Positions 7,473 to 9,270 of a stretch of DNA of 9,270 bases are shown in pieces. Position 1 is the first letter of the stretch. Every line of letters begins with the position of its first letter. Made by a program: the position numbers and the translations under genes. This DNA is from Ruminococcus sp. UBA4240. Its GTDB lineage: Bacteria > Bacillota > Clostridia > Oscillospirales > Ruminococcaceae. The DNA is taken from contig DGXE01000044.1 of NCBI GenBank assembly GCA_002395525.1, positions 875 through 10,144 on the forward strand, in the 5' to 3' direction. Under the pieces are notes generated by a model, which was not told the origin of the DNA, searched no databases, and saw only the letters and a list, made by a program, of their open reading frames with translations.

Positions 7473-7482
7473 ATCATTGCGA

Positions 7483-7893
7483 TCAGTCCACAGGATTGAC
7501 GATCTGTCTCCAGTCCAGATCCCCTCTTTCAAGGGCGTGGATAAGAGCCTCCGCCGTGGCGATGTTTGTCGCCACCGGGATGTTGTGTACATCGCAAAGG
7601 CGCAGAAGATTCATTTCATTTGGCTCATGAGCCTTGGGGCGCAAGGGATCCCTGAAAAACAGCAGCAGGTCTATCTCGTTGCAGGAGATACGGGCGCTTA
7701 TCTGCTGATCGCCGCCCTGTGAGCCGCTCATATAACGGTGTATGTCAAGCCCCGTCGCCTGCGATACCACCTTTCCCGTGGTGCCTGTGGCGCACAGATT
7801 GTGCCGTGACAGGATCCCGCAGTAGGCTATGCAGAACTGTATCAGAAGCTCTTTTTTCGCATCATGGGCTATAAGTGCAATATTCAACTCCAT
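7483..7893 (-). CDS. mgsA: Methylglyoxal synthase
   Basis: The enzyme converts dihydroxyacetone phosphate to methylglyoxal and phosphate, a bypass of lower glycolysis used when sugar phosphates build up or phosphate is scarce. The 136 residues are of family length. Visible are NIALIAHDAKK (4-14), the phosphate-binding ATGTTG (35-40), GGDQQ (60-64) whose Asp62 corresponds to the catalytic Asp71 of the E. coli enzyme, FFRDPL (79-84, the Gram-positive form of FFWDPL), His89 in AHEP, and NIPVATNIATAE. The ATG at 7891-7893 has AAGGG upstream. It is 65 bases downstream of the minD-like gene with no terminator between, so they are probably cotranscribed; minD beside mgsA is a familiar clostridial arrangement. 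Confidence 0.97.
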   Translation of the reverse strand: MELNIALIAHDAKKELLIQFCIAYCGILSRHNLCATGTTGKVVSQATGLDIHRYMSGSQGGDQQISARISCNEIDLLLFFRDPLRPKAHEPNEMNLLRLCDVHNIPVATNIATAEALIHALERGDLDWRQIVNPVD

Positions 7894-7958
7894 CTCATCC
7901 CTTCACATATTACTCGCTTATGGTCAGTCGTGCCGTGATCCTGCACAGGCCTTGTTCC

Positions 7959-8705
7959 TTATGACAGCAGCACCTTGAAGCTCAGGGGAACATCCTCGCC
8001 CTGAAGTCTCTTTGAAATAGCATCAAATGCCTTGAATGCAAGAGAGTTGTTGGGCAGGGGCTCGCCCCTTGATGTGGCGATTATGACTGCATCGTCATCG
8101 GGGATGACACCTATGAGCTGCACGCCTACGGTGTCGATTATCTCGTCAAAGTCGGTTATAAGCTCAGCCCTGAACAGGTCGGGGTTTACCTTGTTGATGA
8201 TAAGGCGCTGTTTCTTGTTGCCCCTCTTGTAGAACTCATCGGACATGGTTCTCGCATCACGCACGCACACAGGGTCGGGAGTGGTGTTTATAAGGATAAG
8301 GTCAGACTGCTCCACAACATCGAATACGCTGGCGTTGGTGCCTGCGGAGGTATCCACGATGATGTACTCATAGTACTTGCGCATCTCGTTGCATATGCTC
8401 TTTATAGTCTCTGCATCCACCTTTGCAAAGGGATCCTCGGGGGCACAGACGATGAACAGGTTCTCAGCCATCTTCACCTGTGTGGTGGCTTTGGTGACGT
8501 CTATCTCGCCCTTGAGCACGTTGCCCAGGTCGTACTTTACGTCGTTCTTGACACCCAGCATGATATCAAGGCACCGCAGACCGAAGTCCAGTTCGATTAT
8601 AAGTGTACGCAGTCCCTGCTTTGCAAGGGAAAAGCCTAACTCCGAGCAGATGGACGACTTACCTGTACCGCCCTTGCCGGAGGTGATTGCAATAATTTTT
8701 GACAT
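7959..8705 (-). CDS. MinD-like ParA-family ATPase
   Basis: The family consists of dimerising, membrane-cycling ATPases; MinD proper positions the division septum with MinC and MinE or DivIVA. This 248-residue protein has the deviant Walker A loop GKGGTGKSS (10-18) with the signature lysine, LDFGLRCLDIMLG (39-51, matching MinD's D-IGLRNLDVVMG), the Walker B region IIVDTSAG (115-122), INKVNPD (170-176), and VQLIGVIPDDDAVIIATSRG (195-214), a strongly MinD-like block. It ends at PLSFKVLLS, without the basic amphipathic membrane-targeting helix expected at a MinD C-terminus. No minC or minE is in the window. I start at the ATG at 8703-8705, with GGAG five bases upstream, not the upstream in-frame ATG at 8736-8738, which would lie inside the palindromic leader. 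It has its own promoter (8867-8894). A partition or positioning ATPase other than MinD remains possible. Confidence 0.87.
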   Translation of the reverse strand: MSKIIAITSGKGGTGKSSICSELGFSLAKQGLRTLIIELDFGLRCLDIMLGVKNDVKYDLGNVLKGEIDVTKATTQVKMAENLFIVCAPEDPFAKVDAETIKSICNEMRKYYEYIIVDTSAGTNASVFDVVEQSDLILINTTPDPVCVRDARTMSDEFYKRGNKKQRLIINKVNPDLFRAELITDFDEIIDTVGVQLIGVIPDDDAVIIATSRGEPLPNNSLAFKAFDAISKRLQGEDVPLSFKVLLS

Positions 8706-8720
8706 AGCCTCTCCGTTTCT

Positions 8721-8805
8721 CCGCAGGCAGGATCCCACGATCCCTTGTGTCTTTTGGTCCGCATACGGTGCAAAAGGTATGGCACATACAGACGGGATCC
8801 TGCGG
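8721..8805 (-). repeat. 85-base imperfect palindrome in the leader of the minD-like gene
   Basis: CCGCAGGATCCC at the right end (8794-8805, read on the minus strand) pairs with the left end 8721-8736. The left arm carries four extra bases because GCAG is duplicated there. Inside are a 4-bp pairing (8746-8749 with 8783-8786), CTTTTG with CAAAAG (8751-8756 with 8771-8776), and a CCG-CATA-CGG tip (8759-8768). It ends just before the ribosome site of the minD-like gene, so it forms most of the proximal 5' leader. It may be a structured leader RNA or a small dispersed palindromic element; the sequence alone does not decide. Confidence 0.6.
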
Positions 8806-8866
8806 AATACCGCCCTGTGCCATCACCAGGCGGGAAATACTGCCCGCATCATGACCAGTTAATACT

Positions 8867-8894
8867 ATTTTACCATAAATTTGGAAAAAGTCAA
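8867..8894 (-). promoter_or_regulatory. Promoter of the minD-like/mgsA unit
   Basis: On the minus strand TTGACT (8889-8894, 5 of 6) and TAAAAT (8867-8872, 5 of 6) are 16 bases apart, and TGG before the -10 box gives an extended -10. The start near 8860 implies a leader of about 155 bases, unusually long, containing a GCGGG/CCCGC hairpin and the 85-base palindrome. Confidence 0.65.
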
Positions 8895-8951
8895 AGCATT
8901 TTTATGTATCATACACAACTTTGTGATATTGTACTTAAAGTAGGCAAAAAT

Positions 8952-9150
8952 TTTGTGCATTTTGCAGTGGTGAAAACCCTGCCGTGGCATTTCCTCACAG
9001 GGGCAGACAGGCGCTGTAAGCCTTCTGCACCATTGATCAGGCATTTGATACAAAACAGTATATATAGTGATGCTGCAAAAAAGGAATGTTGTACTGCTTA
9101 TGCACATATCCTACAATTTCAAACCTTTTGACCACTGCAAAATGTAGAAA
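8952..9150. ncRNA. Candidate structured RNA or large inverted repeat, strand undecided
   Basis: CATTTTGCAGTGG (8958-8970) and its exact complement (9132-9144) close a stem that extends to 8952-8976 with 9126-9150: about 25 positions with two mismatches and one wobble. The enclosed 149 bases can fold further. CAGACAGGC pairs with GCCTTCTG (9003-9011 with 9019-9026, one bulge), and CTGCC-GTG pairs with CAC-GGCAG (8979-9006 region). An alternative stem, 8965-8972 with 9028-9035, competes for the same bases. The size and single long closing stem recall 6S RNA, but I cannot confirm that. The G-T pairs favour the plus strand; a GATAAT at 9150-9155 and a T run near 8946-8950 favour the minus strand. 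Confidence 0.35.
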
Positions 9151-9164
9151 TTATCCAAAAAGCC

Positions 9165-9193
9165 TTTACAGCAGTGGGAAAATATGCTATAAT
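9165..9193 (+). promoter_or_regulatory. Strong promoter of the plus-strand gene at the right edge
   Basis: TTTACA (9165-9170, 5 of 6) and a perfect TATAAT (9188-9193) are exactly 17 bases apart, with TGC before the -10 box giving an extended -10. The start should be near 9200, about 24 bases before the ATG. A GCAGTGG copy lies in the spacer at 9171-9177. Confidence 0.85.
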
Positions 9194-9223
9194 ATGACAA
9201 GTTTACAGAAAGGGCTTGACAAT

Positions 9224-9270
9224 ATGTTCAGACCGGGCTACAATCCTAACAGAACAGAACAGAACAGAAC
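9224..9270 (+). CDS. Start of an unidentified gene (cut by window edge)
   Basis: Fifteen full codons are visible: MFRPGYNPNRTEQNR. The ATG follows AGAAAGGG (9207-9214) by nine bases and lies about 24 bases after the predicted start of transcription from a near-consensus promoter. It is the only gene in the window that clearly points right. From the eighth asparagine-proline on, the sequence is a five-base repeat that reads NRTEQ in this frame, polar and probably unstructured. The product cannot be named from so little. Confidence 0.72.
   Translation, partial: MFRPGYNPNRTEQNR
9248..9270 (+). repeat. AACAG pentanucleotide tandem tract inside the reading frame
   Basis: Four full AACAG units plus AAC run up to the window edge, nine codons into the plus-strand gene. 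Because five is not a multiple of three, gain or loss of one unit would shift the frame. Three units make one NRTEQ repeat, so the tract could also be a coding repeat under protein-level selection. Its full length is unseen. Confidence 0.85.

Larger units (their letters stand above)
8706..9223. other. 518-base non-coding divergent region
   Basis: No convincing gene lies between the minD-like start and the plus-strand start at 9224. The AT-rich middle differs from the flanking genes. It holds, from left to right, an 85-base palindromic element, a minus-strand promoter, three short palindromes (8905-8942), a long imperfect inverted repeat (8952-9150) and a plus-strand promoter. Frames of 80-128 codons cross it, but they run through these signals and lack ribosome sites. 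Confidence 0.75.

Noticed and set aside
7353..7482. A T-box riboswitch before hisS
   Set aside because: The leader has a terminator but none of the T-box signature (no AGGGUGGNACCGCG-like element or specifier stem), and the hairpin begins only 11 bases after the mgsA stop, so it is better read as the mgsA terminator.
7368..7592. A 74-codon minus-strand frame across the end of mgsA
   Set aside because: It overlaps mgsA in another frame, runs through the terminator and has no ribosome site.
8659..8823. A 54-codon leader frame with four close cysteines (CMCHTFCTVC) overlapping the minD-like start
   Set aside because: It has no good ribosome site and its bases are explained by the palindromic element; the overlap into the ATPase gene is out of frame.
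8865..9107. An 80-codon minus-strand frame in the intergenic region
   Set aside because: It contains the promoter of the minD-like gene and much of the inverted repeat, has only a weak, poorly spaced ribosome site, and shows no family motif. It could be real only if related strains conserve it.

Overview
The window looks like the chromosome of a low-to-mid-GC Gram-positive anaerobe of the Clostridia, most likely Oscillospiraceae/Ruminococcus-like. This rests on gene families, strong AAGGAGG-type ribosome sites, hisS and aspS in one transcription unit, and a minD-like gene next to mgsA. The genus is inferred, not shown. Almost everything is on the minus strand; one plus-strand gene begins at the right edge.

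Read in the direction of minus-strand transcription (right to left), the layout is as follows. (1) 8706-9223 is a 518-base non-coding divergent region. It holds a plus-strand promoter, a minus-strand promoter, a long imperfect inverted repeat (8952-9150) that could be a structured RNA, and an 85-base palindromic element directly before the minD-like gene. (2) The minD-like ATPase (7959-8705) and mgsA, methylglyoxal synthase (7483-7893), end at a strong intrinsic terminator (7420-7472). (3) A six-gene run follows: hisS, an unrecognised 197-residue protein, a CmpB-type membrane protein, aspS, L-lactate dehydrogenase and a divergent CobD/CbiB-like membrane protein. It closes at a terminator at 613-664. 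(4) carB has its own near-canonical promoter (574-602) and runs off the left edge after 179 codons.

The long run mixes translation (hisS, aspS) with fermentation (ldh) and carries three membrane or unknown genes whose role in that context is not evident. At the right edge, the plus-strand gene opens with a pentanucleotide AACAG tract inside its reading frame, so changes in copy number could switch the frame.

The points most worth a second look are the structured intergenic region, the AACAG tract, the translationally coupled unknown/CmpB pair between the two tRNA synthetase genes, and the CobD-like protein that has lost several family-typical residues.
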